Assembly (NCBI GenBank): GCA_934364795.1
Contig: CAKRMK010000012.1
Location: 1 to 64,000 of the forward strand
Source: an uncultured Blautia sp.
GTDB lineage: Bacteria; Bacillota; Clostridia; Lachnospirales; Lachnospiraceae
Direction of reading: 5' to 3'
DNA length: 64,000 bases
Part shown: in pieces, positions 8,741-17,226 of the stretch
How positions within the stretch are numbered: the first letter of the stretch is position 1
Layout: every line of letters starts with the position of its first letter
The notes under the pieces: model-generated
What the model saw: only the letters and a program-made list of their open reading frames with translations
What the model was told of the DNA's origin: nothing
Database searches by the model: none
Position numbers and translations under genes: made by a program

Positions 8741-8862
8741 CTTTATAAACAGATCCGTTTATAACTGACATTCTTTATGATCTGATTTTTTATAATCTGG
8801 TTTCTTTATAAATCGAATTTCTTTATAACCAGTTTTCTTTATAATTAATTTTCTTTATAACC
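8741..8862. repeat. Imperfect 16-17 bp tandem array with CTTTATAA core, about 8 copies
   Basis: CTTTATAA or close variants start at 8741, 8757, 8773, 8787, 8804, 8821, 8837 and 8853. The spacing is 16, 16, 14, 17, 17, 16 and 16 nt, each with a variable filler such as CCAGTTTT. On the minus strand the unit reads TTATAAAGAAA. The array fills the whole gap between the radical SAM stop (8871) and the small membrane protein (8723). Confidence 0.75.
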
Positions 8863-8870
8863 CAATTACT

Positions 8871-10646
8871 TCACAACTGGATTTCTTTTACATCCGCATT
8901 ATTCAGTAATGGATCACGTTTTTCGTAATCAAACAGTAAAACCTTTCCATCACGAAATACCTCAATGTGAGCAGTCTTCGGTATTTTCTCCTGCCTTCTG
9001 TACTCCCAGATAGCTTTTTCATATGGTTTCTGGTCATTTTCAAAAGAAGGATGGCTTTTCAGATTCTCCCGAAGGTACAGATCATAAATCATACTGTCAG
9101 CTATTTTTTCCCAGGTTATTTCCTGTAACTTCTCACTTTCCAGAGCCTTTTCTTTCATTTCCGGACTTTCTGAAAGTTTCTCTTCTATTTCCTTTGAACC
9201 ATTTCCATACACTTGTAAACTATATTTATTTTCCAGTATTTCCTTCATAAATTCCAGAAAAATTTCATAACGTCTCATTCTGGAATGGGAAATTTCTGAA
9301 TAACCTTTTCGCTCATAAAACTGCCCCAGCTTCTCATATAAGGTAAAAGCATCCTCAAACAGCGGCTCTGCACATGCAAGAGTGTTCTGAAACTGTCCAC
9401 TATTATAATACACTTCCACCATACTTTCCACCATTTTCAGGCGCAGAATATCGTCATAGGAAAGCCATTTGGTTCCCAGTACCTCATATGGCTCCTGTTC
9501 TTTATGAATAATCTGATATTCAGATGTCATCTCTTTCATGTGGGAACCTTTTAGTACTTTCAGGAAACCAAGCTGAAGCTGCTGGGGTTTCAAGGCATAC
9601 ACATCATTAAAAGATTTGTGGAAGCTGTCGTAATCCTCATAGGGTAAACCTGCAATCAAATCCAAATGCTGATGGATATTTTTAAAGCTGTGAATGCGAT
9701 TCACAATCCCTGTCAGTTTTTCAAAATCCATAGTCCTGTGGATTGCCCGGATTGTGTCCGGATTTGTGGACTGCACACCGATTTCCAGCTGAATCAGTCC
9801 TGGACGCATAGTGCTGATCAGTTCCAGTTCATTTTCCCGCAGAAGATCTGCTGAAACCTCAAAATGGAAATTGGTAATTCCATTGTCATGATCTTTTATG
9901 TACTGCCATATGGCCATTGCATGATCATGCTTGCAGTTAAAAGTCCTGTCCACAAATTTCACCTGGGGTACCTTATGATCCAGGAAAAACTGCAGTTCTT
10001 TTTTTACCAGCTCCAGATTGCGGAAACGAAGCCTTTTGTCCACAGAGGACAGACAGTAACTGCAGGAAAAAGGACAGCCACGGCTGCTTTCATAATAAAT
10101 GATGCGGTTCTCAAAGTCTTTCAGATCTTCATAGACAAACGGAACCTTACTCAAATCCATGATCTCACGCCAGCCATTATTCAAAAATGTATTGTCCGGT
10201 TTATGGTACACAATTCCCTTTATATTTTCCAGTGGAATATTTCCTTCTACATAATGCTTCACAAGCTCCAGAAAAGTTTCTTCGCCTTCCCCCACCATTA
10301 CACCATTAAATGCAGGATTTTTGGAAAGAAATTCTTCCGCATCATAGGAAACTTCCGGTCCTCCGGCCCAGAAAGGAACTCCTGGCAGAATCTTTCGAAG
10401 ATCCTGCATCAGCTCCTTCACAAACGTAATATTCCAGATATAGCAGGACACACATACCACATCCGGATGGGTGCGGTATATGTCCCCTAGAATATCATCC
10501 TTCAGCTGGTTGATGGTGTATTCTCTTAAGATAACGTGACTGTCATATTCTCTTGCATAGGCTTTCAAATCAAATACAGCCAGGTTTGAGTGTATATATT
10601 TTGCATTACATGCTGCCAGTAATATTTTCATTTCTTTACTCATCAA
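8871..10646 (-). CDS. B12-binding domain radical SAM protein (DUF4080-like)
   Basis: A 591-residue protein. Residues about 5-130 form a cobalamin-binding Rossmann domain (KILLAACNAKY, VCVSCYIWN, PFWAGGPEVSYD). The radical SAM core starts near 195 with the 4Fe-4S signature CPFSCSYC and continues through IQLEIGVQSTNP and LDLIAGLPYED. The C-terminal region of about 200 residues resembles DUF4080. Such proteins catalyse methylations or rearrangements on undefined substrates. The ORF overlaps the trxA stop by 11 nt; MKILLAACNA at 10631 is an alternative start. No precursor peptide or partner gene is evident. Confidence 0.9.
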   Translation of the reverse strand: MMSKEMKILLAACNAKYIHSNLAVFDLKAYAREYDSHVILREYTINQLKDDILGDIYRTHPDVVCVSCYIWNITFVKELMQDLRKILPGVPFWAGGPEVSYDAEEFLSKNPAFNGVMVGEGEETFLELVKHYVEGNIPLENIKGIVYHKPDNTFLNNGWREIMDLSKVPFVYEDLKDFENRIIYYESSRGCPFSCSYCLSSVDKRLRFRNLELVKKELQFFLDHKVPQVKFVDRTFNCKHDHAMAIWQYIKDHDNGITNFHFEVSADLLRENELELISTMRPGLIQLEIGVQSTNPDTIRAIHRTMDFEKLTGIVNRIHSFKNIHQHLDLIAGLPYEDYDSFHKSFNDVYALKPQQLQLGFLKVLKGSHMKEMTSEYQIIHKEQEPYEVLGTKWLSYDDILRLKMVESMVEVYYNSGQFQNTLACAEPLFEDAFTLYEKLGQFYERKGYSEISHSRMRRYEIFLEFMKEILENKYSLQVYGNGSKEIEEKLSESPEMKEKALESEKLQEITWEKIADSMIYDLYLRENLKSHPSFENDQKPYEKAIWEYRRQEKIPKTAHIEVFRDGKVLLFDYEKRDPLLNNADVKEIQL

Positions 10647-10938
10647 GCAGCTTCTTCAGATCTTCTTTGTCTGTAAGACCAACCAGACGGTGCGCTTCGG
10701 CTCCGTTTTTGAATATGATAAGGGTTGGAATACTCATAACACGAAACTGCTGTGCAAGTTCCATATTCTGGTCTACATCCAGCTTTCCAACTGCATACCC
10801 TTCTTCTGCAAGCTCTTCTACAATAGGTCCCTGACGCATGCAAGGTCCACACCAGGTTGCCCAGAAATCAAGGAGAAACGGTTTCTCTGATTTTAATACT
10901 TCTTCTTCAAAATTCTGTGTTGTAATCACTTTTGCCAT
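10636..10938 (-). CDS. trxA: Thioredoxin
   Basis: A 100-residue thioredoxin fold with the redox motif WATWCGPCMRQG (standard WCGPC active site) and the cis-proline segment MSIPTLIIF. It reduces cytoplasmic disulfides. It lies 39 nt downstream of the reductase gene, giving a trxB-trxA pair, and its last codons overlap the radical SAM gene start. Confidence 0.95.
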   Translation of the reverse strand: MAKVITTQNFEEEVLKSEKPFLLDFWATWCGPCMRQGPIVEELAEEGYAVGKLDVDQNMELAQQFRVMSIPTLIIFKNGAEAHRLVGLTDKEDLKKLLDE

Positions 10939-10977
10939 AATTCATTCATCCTTTCTATGATTATTATAACAATATTA

Positions 10978-11874
10978 TCATTTTGTTTTACAGCTTCTCA
11001 CATACTGATTTGCACTGATCCCTGCCTGTGCACCATCATAAACCGCTTTTGCCACCTGAAGCAGCCCTCCTGTACAGTCACCTGCTGCAAAAAGTCCCGG
11101 GATGGTGCTTTCCATTTTCTCATTTACCTTAATGTTGCCTTTTTCCGTGAGAACTGCGCCCATCTGTCTTGCCATCTCTGTACTTCCGGCTGTTCCCATA
11201 GCTACAAACACACCATCAACAGGGATATAACTGGTCTGAATCTTTTCAATGGCTGAACTGTTTCCACATAATCTCAATCCAACCACCTGGTTTTCCCCAT
11301 CAACAGACTGTATTTTCATAGTATTTACCTCAAAAGGAGATTCTTTTGAAAAATCCGGCCCCTTACCATCTGTATAAATAGTAACAGATCCGGCTAAAGG
11401 CGCAAGTTCTTCTGCTTCATGAAGGGCAAAATCACTGTTTCCAAGCACTGCCACATCCTTACCTCTGTAAAAGAATGCATCGCACACCGCGCAATAGCTT
11501 ACACCCTTTCCCTCCAGCTCTTTAATTCCTGGAATTGACGGGGTCTTTCTCCTGCTTCCAGTTGCAAGGATCACACTGACTGTTTCAAATTCTCCGGCAG
11601 TGGTTTTCACCTGAAATGTATCAAATCCGCTGATTCCAAGAACCTGTGCATCCAGAATACGGACACCAAGTGCCCTGGCCTGCTTCAATCCGGTTTCAAA
11701 AAGTTCCTTGCCTGATACAGGATGCTCCAGACCATAATAATTCTCTATTTTTTCTGCTTTTTCCAAAGCACCAATGCCATTATTGATTACCAGTGGATCC
11801 ATATTTGCCCGCACAGCGTATAAAGCAGCTGAAATTCCAGCCGGCCCGGCACCGATAATTATAATTTTTTCCAT
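10978..11874 (-). CDS. trxB: Thioredoxin reductase-like flavoprotein, atypical NADPH site
   Basis: About 298 residues from ATG 11874, preceded by CAGGTGA; a GTG at 11883 is less likely. The FAD motif GAGPAGISAALYA, the redox pair CAVC and the C-terminal FAD motif GLFAAGDCTGG are intact. In the pyridine-nucleotide domain the usual GGGDSAxEEA is replaced by LGNSDFALHEA, and the HRR(x)3R phosphate-binding motif is absent (IYTDGKGPDFSKES). That is the pattern described for ferredoxin-dependent flavin thioredoxin reductases of clostridia, so the electron donor may not be NADPH. The adjacent trxA is the presumed substrate. Confidence 0.85.
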   Translation of the reverse strand: MEKIIIIGAGPAGISAALYAVRANMDPLVINNGIGALEKAEKIENYYGLEHPVSGKELFETGLKQARALGVRILDAQVLGISGFDTFQVKTTAGEFETVSVILATGSRRKTPSIPGIKELEGKGVSYCAVCDAFFYRGKDVAVLGNSDFALHEAEELAPLAGSVTIYTDGKGPDFSKESPFEVNTMKIQSVDGENQVVGLRLCGNSSAIEKIQTSYIPVDGVFVAMGTAGSTEMARQMGAVLTEKGNIKVNEKMESTIPGLFAAGDCTGGLLQVAKAVYDGAQAGISANQYVRSCKTK

Positions 11875-11989
11875 TTGGTTCACCTGCTTTTCATCAGATT
11901 ACCCACAGAAGATTTCCTTCTGCAGATACTGCCATTCTAACATTACTATATATGAAAAGCAAGGCATTGAATTCACAGAACTATCTGGG

Positions 11990-12040
11990 ATTTTTCTGTG
12001 CACCGCGAAGCGTGTTGCTGTGAACAAAGTAAGCCGTAAC
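11990..12040. repeat. Partial copy of the MITE-like repeat (family B)
   Basis: From TTTTTCTGTGCA to GTAAC this segment matches the reverse complement of the end of the element at 21951-22092. It shares the unbroken core AGCGTGTTGCTGTGAAC and nearby scattered differences. It lies in the trxB-tRNA gap, which otherwise holds only the tRNA promoter. Confidence 0.65.
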
Positions 12041-12080
12041 ATAAATTGTCGTATTTAACAGATTATTGCAAAAATTCATC

Positions 12081-12109
12081 TTGCATCTCTTTTGGTTTTA
12101 TGTTATTAT
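12081..12109 (+). promoter_or_regulatory. tRNA-Phe promoter
   Basis: TTGCAT (12081-12086), a 17-nt spacer and TATTAT (12104-12109) lie 30 nt before the tRNA 5' end. This is the expected position for a sigma-A promoter of a single tRNA gene. Confidence 0.6.
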
Positions 12110-12139
12110 ATCACCTGTAAGTTCGTAGAGCTTACCAAT

Positions 12140-12205
<66 letters not shown>

Positions 12206-12212
<7 letters not shown>

Positions 12213-12302
12213 TTTTTTATTTCCTTTTTTTGCTCACGGCTGGTTAGAAAAAGCCTGGGCATTTTTATTTTCCTTCTTTGCTCACAACTGGTTAGAAAAA
12301 GC
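12206..12302 (+). repeat. Tandem duplication of the tRNA-Phe 3' tail, two units of about 48 nt
   Basis: Unit 1 (12206-12254) begins in the acceptor stem with CTGGGCATTTTTTATTTCC and ends GGTTAGAAAAAGC. Unit 2 (12255-12302) begins CTGGGCATTTTTATTTTCC and ends the same way. They differ at a few positions. Each unit ends near a stretch of A bases. Confidence 0.75.
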
Positions 12303-12328
12303 TGCCCCATACCGCCGGGCAGCTTTTG
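12297..12328. terminator. Bidirectional terminator between tRNA-Phe and the HAD gene
   Basis: AAGCTGCCC (12299-12307) and GGGCAGCTT (12317-12325) form a perfect 9-bp stem flanked by A-rich and T-rich tails. It can stop the tRNA transcript and the convergent galE-HAD operon. Confidence 0.8.
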
Positions 12329-12342
12329 CATATTTACATATT

Positions 12343-12951
12343 TTATTCAGCAAGCATCTGATCCAAAGTCTCATTCAGCATTTCTCTTGATGTAACCTGA
12401 ACTGCCTGGATTCCCAGGTTTCTGGCGCCTTCCACATTATCGGCGCGGTCATCAAAAAACAGACACTCTTCTGCTTTCAGATCATATTTATTCAGAAGCA
12501 GCTCATAAATTCTTCTGTAGGGCTTAATCTCTTTTACCTGGTAGGATACGATTCCGCCATCCAGAACCTTAAGAAATGCAGCATCCTTTGTATGCTTTTC
12601 AAATAACTCTTTTGAATAATTGGACAGTATGTAGATCTTATAGCCTTTTTCCTTCAGCCTGGCAATTTTTTCCCAGATTTCCGGACGCTTCACGGCCATC
12701 AGTTCTCCATTTCTAAGAAACCATTCAATTACCGTAATATCCTGCGGATACATTTCGCCATATTTCAAAATCGCTTCATCCAGAGTGATCTTACCACCGT
12801 CTAATTCCACGCCCCAAAGATCCGGCTCAAACATTTCATTTCCGATTCGGTTCGCTTCCTCGGCAGATAGTCCGTAATCCTTGGTCAGCATGTCAAACCA
12901 GCGGTATTCCACCAAAACATTTCCCACATCGAAAATCAGATTGCGAATCAT
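12343..12951 (-). CDS. HAD-IA family phosphatase (YihX-like)
   Basis: About 202 residues from ATG 12951, which follows AAGGA; a TTG at 12960 would overlap galE. Motif I is FDVGNVLVEY, motif II lies in ILSNYS, and motif IV is FFDDRADNVEGA, followed by GIQAVQVTS. YihX-type enzymes release phosphate from sugar 1-phosphates. The gene begins about 5 nt after galE, at the end of the amino-sugar operon, which fits a sugar-phosphate substrate, but the substrate is inferred only from context. Confidence 0.82.
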   Translation of the reverse strand: MIRNLIFDVGNVLVEYRWFDMLTKDYGLSAEEANRIGNEMFEPDLWGVELDGGKITLDEAILKYGEMYPQDITVIEWFLRNGELMAVKRPEIWEKIARLKEKGYKIYILSNYSKELFEKHTKDAAFLKVLDGGIVSYQVKEIKPYRRIYELLLNKYDLKAEECLFFDDRADNVEGARNLGIQAVQVTSREMLNETLDQMLAE

Positions 12952-12956
12952 AAAAA

Positions 12957-13973
12957 TCAATCCTTATATCCATTAGGGTTATTGCTCTGCCATCTCCAGG
13001 AATCCTCACACATCTCACGGATGCCATTCTCTGCTGTCCAGCCAAGCTCTTTGGCAGCCTTGGATGCATCGCAGTAGCATGTTGCAATATCGCCTGCACG
13101 GCGTGGTTTGATCACGTAAGGAATCTTTACACCTGTAGCAGCCTCAAAGTTCTTCACAATGTCAAGAACGCTGTAGCCTTTACCTGTACCAAGGTTGTAA
13201 ATTGCAAGTCCCGGATTCTCTTCAATCTTCTTCAGAGCTTTCACATGACCCTTTGCAAGGTCTACTACATGAATATAATCTCTTACACCAGTTCCGTCCG
13301 GAGTATCATAATCATTTCCAAATACACCAAGCTCTTTCAGCTTGCCAACAGCAACCTGTGTAATATATGGCATAAGGTTATTAGGGATACCATTTGGATT
13401 CTCTCCGATAGTTCCGCTCTTATGTGCACCAATAGGGTTAAAGTAACGAAGAAGCATTACATTCCACTGTGGATCTGCTTTCTGGATATCTGTAAGTATC
13501 TGCTCCAGCATGGATTTGGTCCATCCATATGGGTTTGTGCACTGTCCCTTCGGGCATTCTTCTGTGATGGGAATCTGTGCCGGATCGCCATATACAGTTG
13601 CAGAGGAAGAGAAAATAATATTCTTAACGCCATGCTTTCTCATTACATCTACAAGAGTCAGAGTTCCTGCAATATTATTTTCATAATATTCCCAAGGCTT
13701 CACTACAGACTCACCTACTGCTTTCAGTCCGGCAAAATGAATACAGGAGTCAATGTCTTCTTTTTCAAAAATCTGGTCAAGGGCTTCTCTGTCCAGGATA
13801 TCTGCCTTATAAAATTTCACCGGCTTTCCTGTGATCTTTGATACTCTGTCAAGAGCCTTCTCGCTGGAGTTTGACAGATTATCAACAACTACTACATCAT
13901 AACCGGAATTTTGAAGTTCAACTACAGTGTGGCTTCCAATGTATCCTGCACCGCCTGTTACTAAAATTGCCAT
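12957..13973 (-). CDS. galE: UDP-glucose 4-epimerase
   Basis: A 338-residue extended SDR enzyme. The NAD motif GGAGYIGSH is at the N-terminus, the catalytic Tyr-Lys pair is in NPYGWTKSM, and the S/T triad member is in FSSSATVYG. It interconverts UDP-Glc and UDP-Gal; many homologues also act on UDP-GlcNAc and UDP-GalNAc. RBS AAGGAGG precedes the ATG. It lies downstream of nahK across a 170-nt gap with no evident feature. The neighbourhood suggests a role in salvaging galactose or GalNAc. Confidence 0.96.
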   Translation of the reverse strand: MAILVTGGAGYIGSHTVVELQNSGYDVVVVDNLSNSSEKALDRVSKITGKPVKFYKADILDREALDQIFEKEDIDSCIHFAGLKAVGESVVKPWEYYENNIAGTLTLVDVMRKHGVKNIIFSSSATVYGDPAQIPITEECPKGQCTNPYGWTKSMLEQILTDIQKADPQWNVMLLRYFNPIGAHKSGTIGENPNGIPNNLMPYITQVAVGKLKELGVFGNDYDTPDGTGVRDYIHVVDLAKGHVKALKKIEENPGLAIYNLGTGKGYSVLDIVKNFEAATGVKIPYVIKPRRAGDIATCYCDASKAAKELGWTAENGIREMCEDSWRWQSNNPNGYKD

Positions 13974-14143
13974 GATATTTTCCTCCTTATTTGCTGAAAA
14001 AATGTACTGTCCAGGCTGGAATGTAATACATTCTGCAGCAGCCAGACATTTTTACAGATGTATGGTATCCATGCAGGCATAGCATTTCGTCGCTGTTAAA
14101 TACAGCTTTATCAACGCTTTTGCCTACATGAATTAGAATACCA

Positions 14144-15262
14144 CTATTTATATTTTTGTACAATAGCCTTCATCTGAGATAATTTATTTTCCATGTCCCA
14201 GACCAGTTTAAACTGCGTCCTTGCACGGTCCAGATTATGATTTTCTCTGTGGATGCGGAAATAATGATCCCCCTCAAGATGATCTGCCAGAAAACGCATT
14301 CCACATTCAAAGGTCATAAGAATGGCTCCCATTGGAAGCATTTCTATTTCCATATCTGTAAGAGCACCCCCACAGCCTTCCAGAAAACCTTTTACATAGA
14401 CTTCAAAAAGATGGAGGTCACAGGAAACCTTTGAAATATCCTGCTCATCCTCTGTCGCTGTGCTGGCTCCGAAACGGATGGAATCCCCAAAATCATTTAA
14501 AGATAATCCAGGCATTACTGTATCAAGATCAATTACGCAGATGCCTTTTCTGGTTGCATTATCAATCATAATATTGTTCAGCTTGGTATCATTGTGTGTA
14601 ACGCGAAGAGGCAGTTTGCCTGCTTTCTGAAGATCTACCAGAGTATGTGCAAGCTGTTCTCTTTCAAGAACGAACTGGATTTCCTTCTGGACATCAGCTG
14701 CCCTGCCACATACATCAGCCTCCACAGCCTTCTTAAAGTCTCCAAAACGCTTCACTGTATTATGGAAATCAGGAATTGTTTCGTGAAGGGTTTCTGCTGG
14801 ATAATCTGCCAGAAGCCTCTGAAAATTACCAAATGCAAGTGCACTCTGATAAAAATCCTCATCACTTTCCACCTGGTCAAAACAGGTAGCATCTTCTATA
14901 AACAGATAGGCTCTCCAGTATTCTCCCTCTGCATCCACAAAATAAGGACTTCCCTGGCGGTCATTTACAATATTCAAGGTTTCCCTCTCTGTATCTCCAC
15001 CGTTTTCCAGGATTTTTTTCTTCAGCCAGCTGGTTACGCCGCTGATATTTTCCATAAGTCCTTTTGGATCATGAAAAATTTCTTTATTCATCTTCTGAAT
15101 AATGTATCTTTTTTCTCCATTTTCAGTAGAAAAAACAGCCCGGTAGGTTTCGTTAATATGTCCATTTCCATAAATGCTAATCTCTTTTAATTCCCCGCCA
15201 AAATCAAAGCTTCTTACTACCTCAAGCAGTTCTTCCCTGCCTGTCTCATTTGTTTTCCCCAA
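14144..15262 (-). CDS. nahK: N-acetylhexosamine 1-kinase-like phosphotransferase (NahK/LnpB type)
   Basis: A 372-residue aminoglycoside-phosphotransferase fold resembling bifidobacterial NahK, which phosphorylates GlcNAc and GalNAc at C1. Conserved segments include YGNGHINETY, the catalytic loop LRVTHNDTKLNNIM, the metal-binding CVIDLDTVMPG, NDFGDSIRFGAST and ECGMRFLADHLEGD. The apparent start is TTG at 15262, with GGGAGG placed inside the last codons of the upstream gene, so translation is probably coupled. With the nucleotidyltransferase and galE it forms a complete kinase, uridylyltransferase and epimerase set. No lacto-N-biose phosphorylase gene is in view. Confidence 0.85.
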   Translation of the reverse strand: MGKTNETGREELLEVVRSFDFGGELKEISIYGNGHINETYRAVFSTENGEKRYIIQKMNKEIFHDPKGLMENISGVTSWLKKKILENGGDTERETLNIVNDRQGSPYFVDAEGEYWRAYLFIEDATCFDQVESDEDFYQSALAFGNFQRLLADYPAETLHETIPDFHNTVKRFGDFKKAVEADVCGRAADVQKEIQFVLEREQLAHTLVDLQKAGKLPLRVTHNDTKLNNIMIDNATRKGICVIDLDTVMPGLSLNDFGDSIRFGASTATEDEQDISKVSCDLHLFEVYVKGFLEGCGGALTDMEIEMLPMGAILMTFECGMRFLADHLEGDHYFRIHRENHNLDRARTQFKLVWDMENKLSQMKAIVQKYK

Positions 15263-15265
15263 AGA

Positions 15266-16192
15266 TCAGTCCTCCCATAATTTCTGCGGATATAATCCGC
15301 TATCCTTCATCTTCTGAACCGCCGCAACTACTACCGGCTTATCTTCTTTATAGGTAACTCCATACCATTTGTCCATGGAAGTAAGAACCCTGACAGTTGC
15401 CTTTTTTTCAACAAGAAGCTCATCCACTACAAATGGAAGGAAATATTCACATTTCAGCGGATTCTGCTGGATGTTCTTCTCAAGGAATAATGGAAATCTG
15501 TCTTTTAATTCTTTTAAAATACTTGCTGAAAATCCCCACATGTTCATAGATACTGTAGCGTCCATTGGAAGCTCATGCCAGGTAGCTTTGTCATCCTCTG
15601 TATAGGCGGCTCCCCCGTTTCTCTTCTCAATATGGGTACGCTCATTGATATCTTTGAGATAGCCATTTTCATCAGTCACACATACACCGCGTGCTACGTG
15701 TCCATTGTCTGTAAGGGTGTTCTCCAGTTTATATCCAACCATCATGTACTGGTAAATACCATCTTTGTCCTGATTCTGGGTCAGGAAATCGTAAGCCATC
15801 TTAAATGCATGGCTTCCATAATAATCGTCTGCATTGATAACTGCAAAGGGACCATCGATCACATCAATACAGCTCATAATCGCATGTCCGGTTCCCCATG
15901 GTTTCACACGGCCTTCCGGCACCTGATAGCCTTCTGGCAGATTGTGAAGATCCTGGAATACAAAAACAACCTCTGCATGCTTGCTCATACGGTCACCAAT
16001 TGCTGCACGGAAATCTGCCTCATTTTCTTTCTTTATAATAAATACAATTTTCTCAAAGCCTGCCCGGATCGCATCGTAGATGGAAAAATCTATAATGATA
16101 TCTCCCTCTTTGTCTACCGGATCAATCTGCTTAAGTCCACCATATCTGCTGCCCATACCTGCTGCCATTACAACTAATACTGGCTTTTTCAT
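15266..16192 (-). CDS. Sugar-phosphate nucleotidyltransferase
   Basis: A 308-residue NTP_transferase-family protein. It has the activation loop MAAGMGSRYGGLKQ near the N-terminus, a metal-binding acidic patch in AVINADDYYG and the substrate loop GTGHAIMSCID. The family joins NTPs to sugar 1-phosphates. The gene sits directly before nahK (4-nt gap), so the likely substrate is the hexosamine 1-phosphate made by NahK and the product a UDP-sugar for GalE. It is not a GalT-type enzyme. Specificity is inferred. Confidence 0.85.
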   Translation of the reverse strand: MKKPVLVVMAAGMGSRYGGLKQIDPVDKEGDIIIDFSIYDAIRAGFEKIVFIIKKENEADFRAAIGDRMSKHAEVVFVFQDLHNLPEGYQVPEGRVKPWGTGHAIMSCIDVIDGPFAVINADDYYGSHAFKMAYDFLTQNQDKDGIYQYMMVGYKLENTLTDNGHVARGVCVTDENGYLKDINERTHIEKRNGGAAYTEDDKATWHELPMDATVSMNMWGFSASILKELKDRFPLFLEKNIQQNPLKCEYFLPFVVDELLVEKKATVRVLTSMDKWYGVTYKEDKPVVVAAVQKMKDSGLYPQKLWED

Positions 16193-16280
16193 GTTCTTTT
16201 ACCTCCCTGTTTATAAAAAATAAACATCGTTGTTTCTATTTTATATCTGTTCATGCCCAGTTTTTCGCATGATTATAATT

Positions 16281-16309
16281 ATCGTAACAGACTATTCTAT
16301 TCTTGTCAA
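16281..16309 (-). promoter_or_regulatory. Promoter of the nucleotidyltransferase-nahK operon
   Basis: The minus strand reads TTGACA (16304-16309), a 17-nt spacer and TACGAT (16281-16286). The leader is about 80 nt and ends with GGGAGGT before the ATG. It diverges from nagB. Confidence 0.7.
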
Positions 16310-16451
16310 TTTTAAACATATTTATATAAAAAAAAGCAGAAATATTTATGGCGTTTCGCACAAATATACGTTATACTAGAAATGTCTGAAAAGCAGAGGC
16401 AGGGGGTTTTACAATATCACTATGCTCCCAGACAGAGAAGGAGAAGCAAAA

Positions 16452-17177
16452 ATGAAAATCATTAAAGTAAAAAATTACGAAGAATTAAGCCGTACAGCTG
16501 CTACTATTATCGCAGGTATCATGCTGAAAACACCAGATTGTGTTCTTGGACTTGCTACCGGATCTTCACCTGTAGGAACCTATGACGAATTAGTATCCAT
16601 GTACGAAGCAGGGATTCTTGATTTTTCCAATGTAAAATCAGTAAACCTTGACGAATATGTAGGACTTGATGGCAACAATGACCAGAGCTACCGTTATTTC
16701 ATGAACAAGAATCTGTTCAGCCGCGTAAACATTGACATTAACAATACATACGTTCCAGATGGCACTAACTTAAATGCAAAAGAGTGCTGCGATGCATACA
16801 ATACCCTTCTTAAGAATATGGGAAGTGTAGATCTGCAGCTTCTCGGAATCGGACCAAACGGCCACATCGGCTTCAATGAGCCGGATGACCATTTCGAAGC
16901 AGGCACACACTGTGTAGACCTTACAGACGCAACCATCCAGGCAAATAAGAGATTCTTTGCAAGCGAGGCTGATGTTCCCCGCAAAGCATATTCCATGGGA
17001 ATCGGCAATATCATGAGTGCAAAGACCGTCCTTCTTGTAGCCAACGGCAAGGGGAAAGCCAAAGCTCTCGCTGCTGCAATCAAAGGACCGGTTACTCCAC
17101 AGTGCCCGGCATCTATTCTTCAGTTCCATCCAAATGCAATTATCGTAGCTGATGAGGATGCACTTAGCGAATTATAA
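16452..17177 (+). CDS. nagB: Glucosamine-6-phosphate deaminase
   Basis: 241 residues from ATG 16452, preceded by AAGGAG; an in-frame start at 16422 lacks a good ribosome site. It converts glucosamine 6-phosphate to fructose 6-phosphate and ammonia. Family motifs: GLATGSSPVGTYDEL, the catalytic Asp region SVNLDEYVGL, and NGHIGFNEP with the active-site His and Glu. Length matches Bacillus NagB. It diverges from the nahK operon, so amino-sugar breakdown and nucleotide-sugar salvage lie together. A possible -10 (TATACT, 16372-16377) precedes it. Confidence 0.95.
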   Translation: MKIIKVKNYEELSRTAATIIAGIMLKTPDCVLGLATGSSPVGTYDELVSMYEAGILDFSNVKSVNLDEYVGLDGNNDQSYRYFMNKNLFSRVNIDINNTYVPDGTNLNAKECCDAYNTLLKNMGSVDLQLLGIGPNGHIGFNEPDDHFEAGTHCVDLTDATIQANKRFFASEADVPRKAYSMGIGNIMSAKTVLLVANGKGKAKALAAAIKGPVTPQCPASILQFHPNAIIVADEDALSEL

Positions 17178-17190
17178 TTATGACTCTGTT

Positions 17191-17226
17191 AAAAATGGAG
17201 CTGTCTAAAAAAGCAGCTCCATTTTT
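17191..17226. terminator. Bidirectional terminator overlapping the end of the PhoR-like gene
   Basis: AAAAATGGAGCTG (17191-17203) pairs perfectly with CAGCTCCATTTTT (17214-17226). It serves nagB on the plus strand and the kinase on the minus strand. The right arm codes for the last residues of the kinase (KMELLF). Confidence 0.85.

Noticed and set aside
8741..8862. CRISPR array
   Set aside because: Units are 16-17 bp without constant repeats and unique spacers of CRISPR length, and there are no cas genes.
8871..10646. RiPP or natural-product maturation locus built on the radical SAM protein
   Set aside because: No precursor peptide, transporter or peptidase adjoins it; the DUF4080-like family is common in isolation.
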